From Aspergillus flavus (lineage: Eukaryota; Ascomycota; Eurotiomycetes; Eurotiales; Aspergillaceae): a DNA stretch of 64,000 nt. The stretch is taken from NCBI RefSeq assembly GCF_009017415.1, contig NC_092406.1, positions 3,782,001-3,846,000 of the forward strand, read 5' to 3'. Both the position numbers and the translations under genes were made by a program. Below are positions 11,573 through 22,566 of this stretch, one piece after another. The notes under the pieces are model-generated. The model was not told the origin of the DNA, made no database searches, and saw nothing but the letters and a program-made list of their open reading frames with translations. Numbering within the stretch: the stretch's first letter is position 1; each line of letters opens with the position of its first letter.

Positions 11573-12757
11573 TTAGGCACCAACATACCATACTTCGACA
11601 CCAAGGATATCGAACTTGGCGCCTTCATCTGACAAGGGTTCGTTGCCAAATGTCTGGCACCCAGCACTCACGCCTTTCTCAAGGCTCGAGTCAACCCACA
11701 GACCATAATGACCATCTCTGCTTCGTTGTTAGTTTTCATACTCAGTCTCTGACGGGAATCCAAAGGAAAGAGCTTACCCTCCGCCCAAACTAAGAAATCC
11801 CGTTTCACAGAACATCATATAATCATTCACGCCGCTGTAAGGGAAGGCCTTGAACCGGATTCTCTCTGGGGTACTAGCACCGCTAGGAAGTCCACTGGTC
11901 GACGGAGGAGCCAATTTAGCATCACCCGCCCGCAGGGTCGTGGATCGACCAGCATGTGTGGTATCAGCGCTAGGCGGGAGTGGCAGACCGGCGAGTTCGA
12001 GCATGTCCTCCGATGGGGGTCCGTCGCGGGGCAGGTTCAGATTCGTAGGAGGAGCGAGAACGCTCGCGCGCCAGAGGAAGCATTCACCGGTACCGTAGTA
12101 ATGAGAGTCTGGATGCGGGGGGTCGGTCATGTAAGCACCGAACACAGCGCCGGAGGGAGAGGAGTCGCGGACGACGAGAACGTAGCCCGCCCGCGGGCTG
12201 CGGTGAGACATTTCTCGACAGTTTTCATAGAGAGTGGCGAGCGAGGCGCCGTCCCGGTCCAGGCTGTAGGCTAGACGCCAGGTGTCGACGAGTTGCAGGC
12301 GGGCGGGGACTAGCAGCCGGATTTCCTCGGCCAGGGCGCGAGTTAGGAGCTGTTGTTGGAGGTTATAGAGGTCGCCGGTGAGGGTGAGGGGGGTCAGTGG
12401 TGGGGGTTGAAATGGAGATGCTGTTCGAACAGGGGTGAAGACCTGGGATGAGGTGGTGGAGTCGTTTGGGGTGGTCATGGAGTGTTGATTGCGGTGCATG
12501 TTGTTCTTGGATTTCGAGGTCGGTGGATCGGTCAGACGACGGTAGAGGCCTGATACGACATGTGTGACGGGGTAGGAGAAGTATGATGCAGCCGATTGCT
12601 GAATCTGGGAGTTCGATTGTCGAGAGCGAGATGCGGATCTCGAGCTGGAGGCGGAGGAAGGAAGCTCGGTTGACGACATGCGTGCAGCGGGGGAACGGGA
12701 AGGAGGGGCGATGGAGGAGCTCACGAATCCAGGGAACGAGATATCCAAGTCATTCAA
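11573..12757 (-). CDS. TLDc-domain protein, Oxr1-like (oxidation resistance)
   Basis: Two exons on the minus strand, 12757-11778 and 11717-11573, giving 374 residues. The first 130 residues are Ser/Pro/Thr-rich and look disordered. From about residue 145 the TLDc domain begins, with LLTRALAEEIRLLVPARLQL, then WRLAYSLDRDGASLATLY, GYVLVVRDSSPSGAVFGAY, the YYGTGECFLWR strip, NDYMMFCETGFLSLGGGDGHYGLWVD and a C-terminal TFGNEPLS plus EVWYVG. These are the classic TLDc blocks. Family role: Oxr1 proteins protect against oxidative stress, and in yeast Oxr1 promotes disassembly of the V-ATPase; the role here is inferred. The 60-nt intron splits the GGG|DGHYGLW segment exactly, so the second exon is secure. 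An insertion of about 45 residues lies between the RASVLAPP and RIRFKAFPY blocks. Confidence 0.9.
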
Positions 12758-12957
12758 TTGGCTACAACGCAGCTGCAGAAGGCGGTGGACGAGCGAAATT
12801 GGTTCTTGAAAAGTGGGAAACTGGAGGTGAAACGATGGAGGACGAGCGAAAGGACGATCAAGATAACAAATTCAATTATCTTTTGAGTTTAGTTCCCTGT
12901 CGGGTCACGGGTGGGGTGATCACCAGCCTCATAGGGCGGCGGACTTTTAATTGAATG

Positions 12958-12988
<31 letters not shown>

Positions 12989-13208
12989 CTTATAATTAAT
13001 TCTACAGGACAATTCAATCGCGCTAAATTCATCGTCACGGAATTCCTCGTAGTACATTAGAAGCTATCTATACTGCACATAGTGCCCCCAGAGATTTTAG
13101 AAACGGAGCAAGAGATGGGATATCTGACAAAATCAACTATAGAATGAGGACTTTAGAAGGTGGAATAGTACGCTCTCATAAATCGTGAAATGGCAGCCAT
13201 CGTTAGAT
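12758..13208. other. Intergenic region with a tetranucleotide microsatellite
   Basis: About 450 nt holding the promoter of the TLDc gene and the 3' flank of the AMSH gene. It contains the (CTTT)n tract at 12958-12988. No coding content is seen. Confidence 0.45.
12958..12988. repeat. (CTTT)n microsatellite
   Basis: About seven and a half uninterrupted copies of the tetranucleotide CTTT, visible by eye, in the 200 bp upstream of the TLDc gene start. Such a pyrimidine tract may act as promoter architecture and is likely to be length-polymorphic. Confidence 0.9.
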
Positions 13209-14935
13209 TTAGGATCCGTTAGGGCGGAGATCCACCGTCTCGAATTCGAGGCCCTTGGCTTCGAACACATGCCCGGGTCGTAGCGCATCGGTGTAGGTGT
13301 TGGTCTCGGCGTGTGGGTGAAACAAACCGGGCTGCGTACAGTTGAGGACTGTCTTGAGCCCGGGCGGGTCAGTCAACCGGAAAACGCCCCAGTCTGGCGT
13401 TTTGCTCGGAGCGCAGACGATTGCAATGCTCTCAGGAAGCATCACTTGGTATCCAGAGTGAGTATGCAGGTCTCTAGAGCTCATGAAGCAAGTTTGGGTC
13501 GGGTGGGTATGAATCCAGCCGAGGATCATCAAATCCTCCGAGTCACAGTACTCAAATATGGCAGTCTCGTTCACCGTTTCACAAGTGTCCGATGTGGAAG
13601 TTTGCTCGGGGATGAGAAGTCGGGAGATGAACAGAGCGTTGGATATTAAAGTCCCACAAAGTATACCACATGTTTCCAGGTTGCGTCGTGTGTTCGAAGC
13701 GGCCAGCGAAAGGAACGTTGACCGTAGCTCGGGGGGCAGGAAAACCGTCCGGAGAGGGGTGCCATTCTCCAGGTAGGCGGACGGTTTGAAGGTGAAGCTA
13801 GAAGGGTCCAGGTTTGACCGGCCATCCCCACCATCTGCGACTGGTTTTACTTTCGCCGGAGGAGCTGGAGCTTGTGTTTGAGCTGCGGATGTCAGGGGCG
13901 TGGAGATCTTGTCCGGTCTTGGTGGCGGCGATGGACCATCTAAGACGACCGGCTGGAGAGGCTCAAATCGTTCTTTGGGAGGCCGCACTGGGGCTGCTTG
14001 AAGGGACATCGTCGCATCTTTCGTTTCTTTGGTCACGGGGGGCGCAATATCCAGCGCCTTCTGACGAGGCACTGTTGGGTACTTATACGTGGACGTAGAG
14101 GAACTTGCAGTCAACGGCCGCGTCGTGGATTCTGTTGTCTTCTTTTGACGGTCCGCATCGTGCGCGTGGTCCATGTTGATCCTCACATTTTGAATCCGTC
14201 GACTCAAGTCATTGTCCGTCTCTGGGCCATTCTTGTCCAGAGCGTTCTCCCAGTCGCCCCAGATACCTGCCGTGCGCCGGCGCTGCTCCTCTTGGGGTGT
14301 TATCCCAGCTTGACGTACAGCTTTCCTGGCCGTAGCCCTCCGGTGTATTTCCGTCCTCGCTAGTTTGACCGCCAGGTCTCGGTTCTCGCCAGCCTCCAGA
14401 GGCTCGGCAACACCTACTAATGCGGGATCCTGGGGCTGCTGCTGGTTCGGTGCGGTGTGGTTCGTTCCTAAAGGTGGGCTTCGAGCTTGACGATCATTCA
14501 TCAACTCTGTATAGCGTTTATGTCGTTTATTGATTCGAGGTCTGAGAATCTCCAACTTTTCAAGATTCCTGCTAACTTCCTTCTCTGCTTCCATCAGAGC
14601 TTTCCGATTCTGCTCATCTTTGGCTTCCGAATGTTTTGCCAGGTTTACCAGCACCAACTGAGCATGGCGAAATAGAAGGAAGTACGCTTGTTCATCGTGC
14701 CCCTCTCGTTCGTATATACGAGCCTGTAAAGGAAACTGTTGGTTAGCTCTCGGAGATTCGACGAAGCCGATGGCATCAGACTGACCTCTCTCAGTAGAGT
14801 CGCTGCGGTTCTTAACCAATACCGCAGAGGAATCGAAGGGTTGTAATCATAGTTCTGCGCCATTTGGGTGATTTCCTCGACCTTTCGAGGGGCTGAGGCC
14901 CCCGCGCCTGTGGCCGGCGGCATATGCGAGGCCAT
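13209..14935 (-). CDS. AMSH-type JAMM deubiquitinase (STAMBP family)
   Basis: Two exons on the minus strand, 14935-14786 and 14723-13209, giving 554 residues. N-terminal residues 15-125 (RKVEEITQMAQNYDYNPS, then ARIYEREGHDEQAYFLLFRH) form the USP8-dimerisation/MIT-like domain found in AMSH. A long disordered linker follows. The C-terminal MPN+ domain (about 375-554) has ETCGILCG and the zinc JAMM signature HTHPTQTCFMSSRD at residues 455-468, so both metal-binding histidines and the aspartate are present. The upstream catalytic glutamate is expected in the NLETCGILCG block. Family role: a zinc protease at endosomes that trims Lys63-linked ubiquitin from cargo together with ESCRT-0. The 62-nt intron joins LLRE to ARIYE in phase 0. 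An ATG further upstream at 15013 would add 26 residues; MASHMPP is preferred as a compact start. In Aspergillus such genes are labelled amsH. Confidence 0.93.
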
Positions 14936-15470
14936 GATTGCGCATACGAACTGCGAATGCGTGAGGGAAATCGGTCGTATAAGTTCCAGTAGCACGATAT
15001 GGCCAGTTTTCAAGCGACTAATTCGATCGTAAGGTGAAACGAGGGATCATCGAGGTCTTGCCGCCAGAGCCCAAGAGACGGCGTGTGGGGACGTTCCGCA
15101 TCGACGGAGCAGGCAGAAAACCTTGGGGAATTTATAGTACAAGGACGGATAAAGTCTGTCAGATAATGATGAATCGATTAGAATGAGAGCGGTGCTGTAA
15201 GAACAGCAGATTCCGGAGATCGGAACATGATCTAAAAAGGCTGTGAGCAAGTCGATACAATGAAACAACAGGTGATTGTTTGAGTTATTTTGAGCTCGTT
15301 GAATTTAATGGAATTAAGAAAAATAAACTGCGGGTCCTTTTCCTCTTTGGTCTTCCGTTCCCCGTCGCGGTTCTTCAAAGCTTCCTCGATTAGAGGAAAA
15401 CCACCATACAGACCAATGATGGAGAGTCGGTGTGGATACGACCTTACGACATCCCTGAATTGCACTTAAG
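14936..15470. promoter_or_regulatory. Divergent promoter region between AMSH and mtf1-like genes
   Basis: 535 bp separate the two inferred start codons, so both promoters lie here. No particular factor site stands out to the eye, and small open frames within it have no recognisable content. Confidence 0.45.
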
Positions 15471-17385
15471 ATGAGATTAACTCGGTGGACGCCCGTGCCT
15501 CATCTTCCCTTAACACAGGCAATTTACAACTGTTTCCCTTTGCCCACAAGGAGGAGGTCGGTTCGGAAGGCAGAACTAGCAAGTGAAAAACTATGCGGTG
15601 AGCTACTCTTCCAGACAAATAACTTATTACATAGAAGGAGACTCTAATGCGCTGAGTTTTCAAACAGACGATGTGCTTAACCGCCTGTCGCCGTTCCTCC
15701 TTCGCAACCCTGCCGTGGACATTCTCGACCTATGGCCTGGCGCTGGACTATGGTCATCGAAGGTCAATGCCCTCCTCAAACCCCGCCGGCATGTCCTCAT
15801 CGAACCGGAGTTGAAGTACTACAAGCCATTGCTCCTGCCCTTGGCAGAAAGCAACCCCAGCTATGAACTACTGTCTGCGGAGATCCATGATATTGCGGAT
15901 TGGCAAAGTATACTATCGAAACATTTTCCGGAGCAGGGGCCATCAAACCGTGACGACAGTGGCATTTTACCCAGGAACGATACACTCCTTATCTTAGCCA
16001 ACCCGCCTGCAATTGGCTCTAAAAAGGACCACTACACCCCAGCACGCTGGTGGTCGGTTTTCATGGAGGCCTGTATGCACCAGACGGGATTACATGCCTA
16101 TGGAAGCGTGCGCATGGTAGCATCACTGCCTATATCGGATGCACAACAGGTCATTCCGCGGACCATCATAGAGCGCAAGCGACCGGCACTTTTGACTGAA
16201 AATGTTGCATTGCATGCATTTGAAGTTGCGGCTCCAAAGGCTCCAAAGGACCCTAATGCATGGGCTACTCTCAAGGGGTGGGATCTAATGACGAGTAACG
16301 CATTGCGTGTTGCTCAGAGAGCAGCAGAGCAGGGCGTTACCACACCTCCCGGCAGAGAACTACCCCCCATTCCCTTAGCCCCAGAAAGTCCTGACCAGGG
16401 CAGGATACCTTTGCCTTACGTGCCGCGCCCATATACCGAATGGCATGAGAAAGTTTGGAAGAAGATCACTACCGATACTCCTGCAAAGGACGGCAAACTG
16501 AATGCAACGCAAAGACGAGGCTTGACCCAACTGAACAAGGAGAACCGCGACGTGTATAAACGCCAGTATCAAGCTACAACCATCGGTGAAATCGACGAAC
16601 TAACGAATACCCTTTCCCGGACGGCTGCAGATCCTCGCGAGAGTTCGGCCGCACTAGAGCCCATTTTGGATAAGATCAAGGCCGCCAAGTCTACCGTAGA
16701 TCAGATATTGTCGGAAGTACACTACGAAGTAATCAAGGAAGTTCCCGCCGTCGTTGATAACAAGCGAGTGGCTCTGCATAGCGGGAACTTCGACGATGCA
16801 ATTCTCCACTGGGATCGGCGCCCTTTTGAACCATTGCTCATCACACCAGAAGAGCTCTATCCCCGAGAAGCCGAGAGAAGCGTCCTCTACTTCGAGGCTG
16901 ACCCCAACCCCCCAGCTGTGCAGAAACTCAACCAACTGGATCCCTCGCAAAGGGATGCCGCTCTTCGCCTCTTCGAAGCCCTCTCTCTCACCATCGGCAC
17001 CCGTAACCTAATGACAGTAGCCGAATTCCTGGAACTAATCTTCCCCGAACGACCCATTAATGACATCGTCAAGTCCATCCCCGGCCTAGCGGTCTTCGCA
17101 GCCAAAACCCCCAAGCCAGATTTCGACAATCTGCCCAAGACCATTCACGGTTCTCCCGAGGCCCGCGAACCCCTCGACCCCGCCGCATGTTACCAGGAGA
17201 ACCTGGACTACGACCTAAGCGACGTACGAGTTCGTACGCTGCCGATCAGCACACTGTGGGATATCTTCGTTGAGTACCAGAAGAAGGGCAACACGAACCT
17301 CTCCACGGTGCAACTGACCCAACTACTCGGCGGGACGTTGACGTCCTTCCGGACCGGCTGGGAGCCTACAAAGAGATTCCACTAG
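15471..17385 (+). CDS. mtf1: Mitochondrial transcription factor Mtf1-like (rRNA adenine dimethylase fold)
   Basis: Two exons are proposed: 15471-15597 and 15668-17385, giving 614 residues. Exon 1 starts MRLTRWTPVPHLPLTQAIYN and ends in RRRSVRKAELASEKLC. It is Arg-rich with no acidic residue until about position 36, a typical mitochondrial presequence. The 70-nt intron (donor GTGAGC, acceptor AACAG) joins it as SEKLC|DDVLNRLSPFLL, leading into VDILDLWPGAGLWSSKV, the SAM-site motif of the KsgA/Dim1/mtTFB fold. HVLIEPE and LILANPPAIGS follow at the motif II and IV positions. Family role: the specificity factor that lets mitochondrial RNA polymerase melt promoters; the methylase fold is retained but usually not used. 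The C-terminal 350 residues are a fungal extension. The alternative is a single exon starting at 15583, which would lack a presequence and read through the splice donor. I prefer the two-exon model. Confidence 0.82.
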
Positions 17386-18100
17386 CATGTTTCATTTATT
17401 CTGTGCCTGCGCAAGAGACCTCGCTGGCATTCACGCTACTCACTCTACTCACCACCACCACCATATTTGCCGCTCCGGACGGAGATAACTTTATACCCAT
17501 ATCCTCGGGATGTATACTATGTTTTATGAGCTGTGTATTTTGTATTATATCTGTATAACGGTTACGATCTATAGACATATCTGCCTTTATAATCACTTTT
17601 GATAAACTATCCATTTATTGAATTCTTACATCCTTCACATAATCCAGTACTTTATCTACGGATCTGGTACTATTGGTTAATGAGCAGTTCGGGTGGTTAG
17701 ATGTTTCGCATTTGAATTGTTATTCTAATACATGACAAGAAGTGAAAGCATCTGCGTATTCCAGAAAATGGTTCCTTTGAGGTTGAGATGGTCTAGAACG
17801 GAAAAATATGCTGAACATCCACACGTCGACACATGACAGTCAAATTGGGTATCATTTAATTGTATATTGTAAGAGAAGAAAGTGATATGGAAAAAGGGAA
17901 GAAAAAGAGAAAAATAGTATGAGAACGGCAAAATGTTAAACCCGTTGGAAGAAATGAAATAGGAGAAAAATAGAAAGAAGAGATAAACGAAAAGAGCCCA
18001 ATCGGTTCATATAATATGGCAAAAATCGAAAGGTATATATGGGAGGTAAAGTAGATGGAGAATGAATCTTCGAATCGGGTTGAGTCGAGAGTAATGAACC
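17386..18100. other. Convergent 3' flank, mtf1 and kinase genes
   Basis: About 715 nt, A/T-rich and purine-rich on the plus strand from 17860 to 18060, as expected for two facing 3' UTRs. No coding content is supported. Confidence 0.45.
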
Positions 18101-19339
18101 TTAAGCCATGGCAGCGACTAATTCTACCCATTCATTGGGTTGAATACGTTGAGATGGGTCCTTTGAAACAGCAGGCTTGATCACCTGTTCGACGGGTCCA
18201 TTACGAGGAACCCGAGAACCGTTACTACCCGACCGGGCAAAGTCGATGACCCGGTGACCTTCACGAGCCATGGCGAGGCGCTGCATGTTGCTGGTGCCAG
18301 GATAAAGCAGTAAATCGCCTGTGGCCGCCGCGAGGAGGGTGACCGCCAGGGAAAACACATCGGATGCGGGAGTGGGACTGGTGCCCGGAGAAGTCAAAGA
18401 TGACACAGATAACAGTTCGGGGGCGGCGAAAGGTGGGGTCAAAGCCGTTAATGACGTCCCTGTTTCTTTCTCTGCGGACAGTGAAAAGCCGGTGATGTTA
18501 TGTGCGGATGAGAAATCGGCAAAAAGCGGTTCAAATGGGAATTCGTCGGATTCAAGATCGTTGCCAGTCGGTCGTGATCTCAACAAGATGTTATGCGGTT
18601 TGATATCTCCGTGCACTATTTGGCACTGCGTGTGAAGCCAGTGTAAACCGGTGATCAGCTTCTTTGCAAGCTCTTGCCACTGAGGCATGCCTTGCACAGG
18701 ATCGAACATAGTCCGAGTGGACTTGTGTTTCTGGGCCAGGTCGGCCTTTTCTTCGATGTATGATGAAAGGGATAGGGGCACAGCCGACATGACTATGGAG
18801 TGTGATTCGGAGATGTACCCATGGAAAGGGATGACATGACGCTCTGAACCCGGCATTCGACTGATTCGAGTTAATGCTAACGCTTCGGCGTCAAGGACGG
18901 CGTGTGCATCTCGCCGTACAGGCGATTTGACCGCTACCACTCGGCCCCCACCCGCAGGTGAACTAGGAGGGGTCATCAGAAGTGATTTCGAAGCCGGGCG
19001 GGACGAAGCTTTGTAGACGACACTCCAAACACCGCGGCCGAACTCGATTGGGCGACCTTTCGGGTCATACTGAAACTCTAGCTCATCGGAATATTGAAGA
19101 GGGCCCGAGGGGCGTACATCGTCCCCAAAGAGATCTCTTGGTTTTTCTCCTTCAGTTACAAAGGAGCTTGAACGACTCGATCCGGCCGTCCTCGTACCAC
19201 TGGAATAACTATCGTCACCCTTGGTTGGAGTGACTGGAGGGGTCAGTCCCGGCACCACTGTTAGTGGTGGCACGGATGTAGCCTTGTCATTTGGGTTTTC
19301 GGTGCGGATCGACAGTCGTATAGGAATGTGTGCAGCCAT
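18101..19339 (-). CDS. Protein kinase-like protein with HGD and DFS motifs
   Basis: Single exon, 412 residues from MAAHIPIRLS. Seen: a disordered Ser/Pro-rich N-terminus (1-90), a glycine loop FGRGVWSVVYKA, the ATP lysine in VVAVKSP, a candidate alpha-C glutamate in LDAEALAL, and the catalytic loop IVHGDIKPHNILL. The metal loop reads ADFSSAH and the activation segment ends in PFAAPELLS. The catalytic Asp and Asn and the metal-loop Asp are present, so activity is possible, but the usual HRD is HGD (non-RD) and DFG is DFS. Family: eukaryotic protein kinase fold; the subfamily and target are unknown. In-frame sequence upstream to 19531 could extend it by 64 residues, but that stretch looks like a 5' leader. 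The upstream 3.2 kb has no gene, which suggests a long regulatory region. Confidence 0.85.
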   Translation of the reverse strand: MAAHIPIRLSIRTENPNDKATSVPPLTVVPGLTPPVTPTKGDDSYSSGTRTAGSSRSSSFVTEGEKPRDLFGDDVRPSGPLQYSDELEFQYDPKGRPIEFGRGVWSVVYKASSRPASKSLLMTPPSSPAGGGRVVAVKSPVRRDAHAVLDAEALALTRISRMPGSERHVIPFHGYISESHSIVMSAVPLSLSSYIEEKADLAQKHKSTRTMFDPVQGMPQWQELAKKLITGLHWLHTQCQIVHGDIKPHNILLRSRPTGNDLESDEFPFEPLFADFSSAHNITGFSLSAEKETGTSLTALTPPFAAPELLSVSSLTSPGTSPTPASDVFSLAVTLLAAATGDLLLYPGTSNMQRLAMAREGHRVIDFARSGSNGSRVPRNGPVEQVIKPAVSKDPSQRIQPNEWVELVAAMA

Positions 19340-22300
19340 TGTGAAAATATCCGGGGTATGTAGAGGGTATTCCCGGTAACCAAGCACCTTTTGTAGGGTG
19401 TAAGGTATAAGGTGTAAGAAAGATGTTGTATGCTCAAATAGATGTAAAATCAAGTCACGTGGTGCTTTGGATTGACTCGTAAGAGATGCCGACTTGAAGG
19501 TAAGGTATATATAGATACGTGTGTACACCACTGGCAGTGATTATAGAAATTAAAGAAGGGAGTGGACAGGGGCCTGGTATATAACGGCCGGTGGCAACAC
19601 TGCGTCCGGGTGACGTCCGGAGCCAAAGATTGGTTCGGAGGAATGAATGAGTCAAGCACTGGTCAGAGATTACTGGAAATGGATGTGATGTATAGTATTA
19701 GATAAAGATAACGAAATGATAGGAACGGCACCAAAAGCATAGTCGATTTGGAATTAAAGATAAGAGGAAAAAGAAATTCAACAACAGATCTAGAGCGAGG
19801 GGACGAAGGAGAAGAAAAAGGAATGAATGGATTTTTAGTCTGGACCCCAACGGAATTTTTTCAAGGTTAAAAACCCTCGAAGAAACCAACGGAGTACAAA
19901 AAAAATAAATTAAAAATTAAAGAAAAGTGGACGATCGACAGATAGCTTAAAATTGTTATGGAGGAACCGTGGATGAAACAGGACATCAACTGTGACTATG
20001 GTAGGTTACAGTGACATACAGCCTGCTGATCATTTCCTACCTTCTCCCCACATGGTTCTTCACTGTTGCTGCTTTGACAGCGCTAACTGGTTCAGAGAGT
20101 CGTGAAACCCTTTCTACTTCGGAGAACTATTACTAGTCATCGTAACCACAATGGCACCACCCCTCCTCAATCTCATGAGAATTTACTATTCCCAGATTAT
20201 CGCCATCCCTTTCACGCAGTCTCTCTCCTGCGAATCTCCTTTCATCTTGTTATTCAAGGTTTGGTATCAATGCCATACATACTACGAGTAAGTGTAACGG
20301 CCCCCGAGCGTGCGACCAAACTGTTCCGGGAAGTCCTGCAGCTTCCATCACGGACACTATGCCCAACCGAGCGATAGTCTCCTGCACGAACTATTCGGCT
20401 GCCCGGATTTAGTAAACCGGTGGATATCCATCCTATCACATCTCTTGCATTTCATCTCCGCCCTTAATTAATATGGACGCCGCTCCGTCGGGGACTGAAC
20501 GTCACAATTTTCTCTCTTCGGTGGATGCCCTCGCTTTTGGAGTTTTGATGTGTAAAACTAGAAATTTCAATCGAATGGCCGAGTCAGCGGAGAGAGGTGG
20601 ACGAAGAGCTCGATTACGCGGCATGCAGTCAGGTGACCCCATCAGAAATGAGCGCCCCTCTTCTCTTCTTGTCCGAGGCTCGTCTTTTTCCTCTAATTTG
20701 ATCTTATCTTGAGGACTGATGCACACCCTGGTCCATGCATGCCGGGAATTCCCTGGCTTCATGTGGTGCGCGCGCGAATAATGCCAGCGCCAATGCATTC
20801 GCCTTCCCTGTTGTCTGCAGCTTATCCATGCGAACATTCCTTCATTTCCGGTTTGGACAGCAATCTACCGAAACGGAAGAGTTTGCTGACTCCGGAAGAA
20901 TAGCCATTGTCCCGTGGATTGCCTGTGGTAGAAATTGTATGAAACGGTAACACCAGTGCAGGTGTTCTGAGCCAATCTCCACCCCCACGTGGGTCCTCAT
21001 CTGCCAGGGAAATTGCACTCTCAATAGTCCGCCCCACTCAAATCCTTCTTGGGGATTTTCCTTTCCAATTTATTGATTATACAACAGCAAGTATCCCGAG
21101 TACAAAGTTACCGGAACTGCGGGAATTCATTGGAAGACAATGTAAGGGAGCAAAGGATTGGTCAACCCCAGCAGAGGCCATTGCTCTCTTGTACTGTACC
21201 AAGTACGACGACTCGTTAGTAAACGTGGGGTAATATGGAATGTTCTGCAGTGAGCTGGAGCCTAGTAGGGTCCTAACATGACGTAACCGACATCATCTGC
21301 AGTCGTTGAATAGCCTCATGCGTCATGCTTTGGGGCCTTCTTTCCCTTAATGGCCTTGTGCTTGGCTCTAGTGAGGGTTTACTAACAAGAAATCATGGAA
21401 TGTATCTTATTAGGCAGTATTATATCTCTTGCCGACACAGTCATCCCGTTTTCTCACATATCTATTGATTTCCATGTGAATTTTGGATCTATACTTTTGT
21501 TGTATATTTGTCAACCCCACAGTGGAATTGTTTTCCCTATGCCTCTTTGGGATGGTTCCCGACGAACGAAGTCTACGGAAGTGTTGTAGAGCAATTTAAC
21601 TTTAATATATATCCAGATAAGGTACTGGCAAACTATCGTCCTAACATCGAGTAAAACCAAAATCAACGCGAACCAATTCCAGATTGAAGCTAAAGAATAA
21701 TGCAAAAATAGACCTAGCTGACAAGGATCAACATGTCATTGTAGTCCCTTCCAGCAACTAGTAAAAGAATCTCACATACGCGCTAAACGTCCTATCTCGT
21801 CTACTACTATCAGAAACCTTAGCAGCAACTCGATCTCTAAAGTGGGTTCACATACAGCAAGGAGTGGAGGGTATGCTAGAATTCTACCAACTTCTTGTGC
21901 TCTGTTCCTATCTGGCCCAAATTAACATTTGTTGCATGAGCAATATGCGCCTGGCTCGATAAAGGATATGTATCTGCAACATGCAGTAAGGTGGTTGTTA
22001 ACTCCTTTACTGCTATAATTCTTCTCATTTGCTATTTATGCCGTCTCATGGGAGCTCTTCTTGTCCATGATAGTTCTTTAGCTTTATCACCAAGAATCAA
22101 TGCGATAAATCCACACAGAAACTCGGTTCTATTTGGAAGAGATAGATGATTCTTTTAATTATCTTGTTTCTGATCACAGGTCTCCTGTGTAATCATGTTC
22201 GCCATTGCTGGTGTCCTTAGCCTTATGGGTTAAAGAACCCCGGTTTTATCAACGGTAGATACTGGAGCTTTCAGTTGTAAGATTATAGTGTTAGTTAACT

Positions 22301-22566
22301 GTCCTCTTATATACATAGTAGAGGATCGGTGGGTCTGTAGTCCTGGATTCTGTTAAGTCGTTTCATGTCCGTTAGTTGAATCCAAATACATCTTATATGA
22401 AACATTATACTGAAACATTTACATCCAAAGCTACCATCTTAGTGCCTCGAAAATTAGAGACTAGTCGGCACTAATCAGTAGGGTTTTCATTCGCTCTGAG
22501 TAATTCTCAATTCCAGAGAAAGATTTAATTAAAAGAAATAACCGGGTATCAAGAAACAATCACCAC
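19340..22566. other. 3.2-kb gene desert upstream of the kinase gene
   Basis: No gene can be supported. Short open frames at 20102-20377, 20473-20712 and 21395-21589 have no recognisable content, no splice pattern that extends them and no neighbour logic. The part from about 21400 to 22560 is clearly more A/T-rich than the coding regions. The region nearest the kinase (19340-21000) has purine and pyrimidine tracts, a TGAGTCA at 19648-19654 and the CCAAT/CACGTG pair at 20972-20993. It is best read as a long promoter or 5' UTR on the left and non-coding sequence on the right; a non-coding RNA cannot be excluded. Confidence 0.5.
20972..20993. promoter_or_regulatory. CCAAT box next to a CCCACGTGGG palindrome
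   Basis: A CCAAT pentamer at 20972-20976 lies 7 nt before the perfect 10-bp palindrome CCCACGTGGG at 20984-20993. Known: CCAAT is the site of the fungal Hap/CBC complex and CACGTG is a bHLH site. Position is 1.6 kb upstream of the kinase start, in a gene-free stretch. Function is inferred only. Confidence 0.35.

Noticed and set aside
15583..15667. Single-exon start of the Mtf1-like gene at 15583
   Set aside because: It would translate a good donor and intron and leave out the presequence and the SEKLC block.
18101..19531. 64-residue N-terminal extension of the kinase
   Set aside because: The added residues are Leu/Tyr/Ile-rich without kinase or targeting logic; MAAHIP is the better start.
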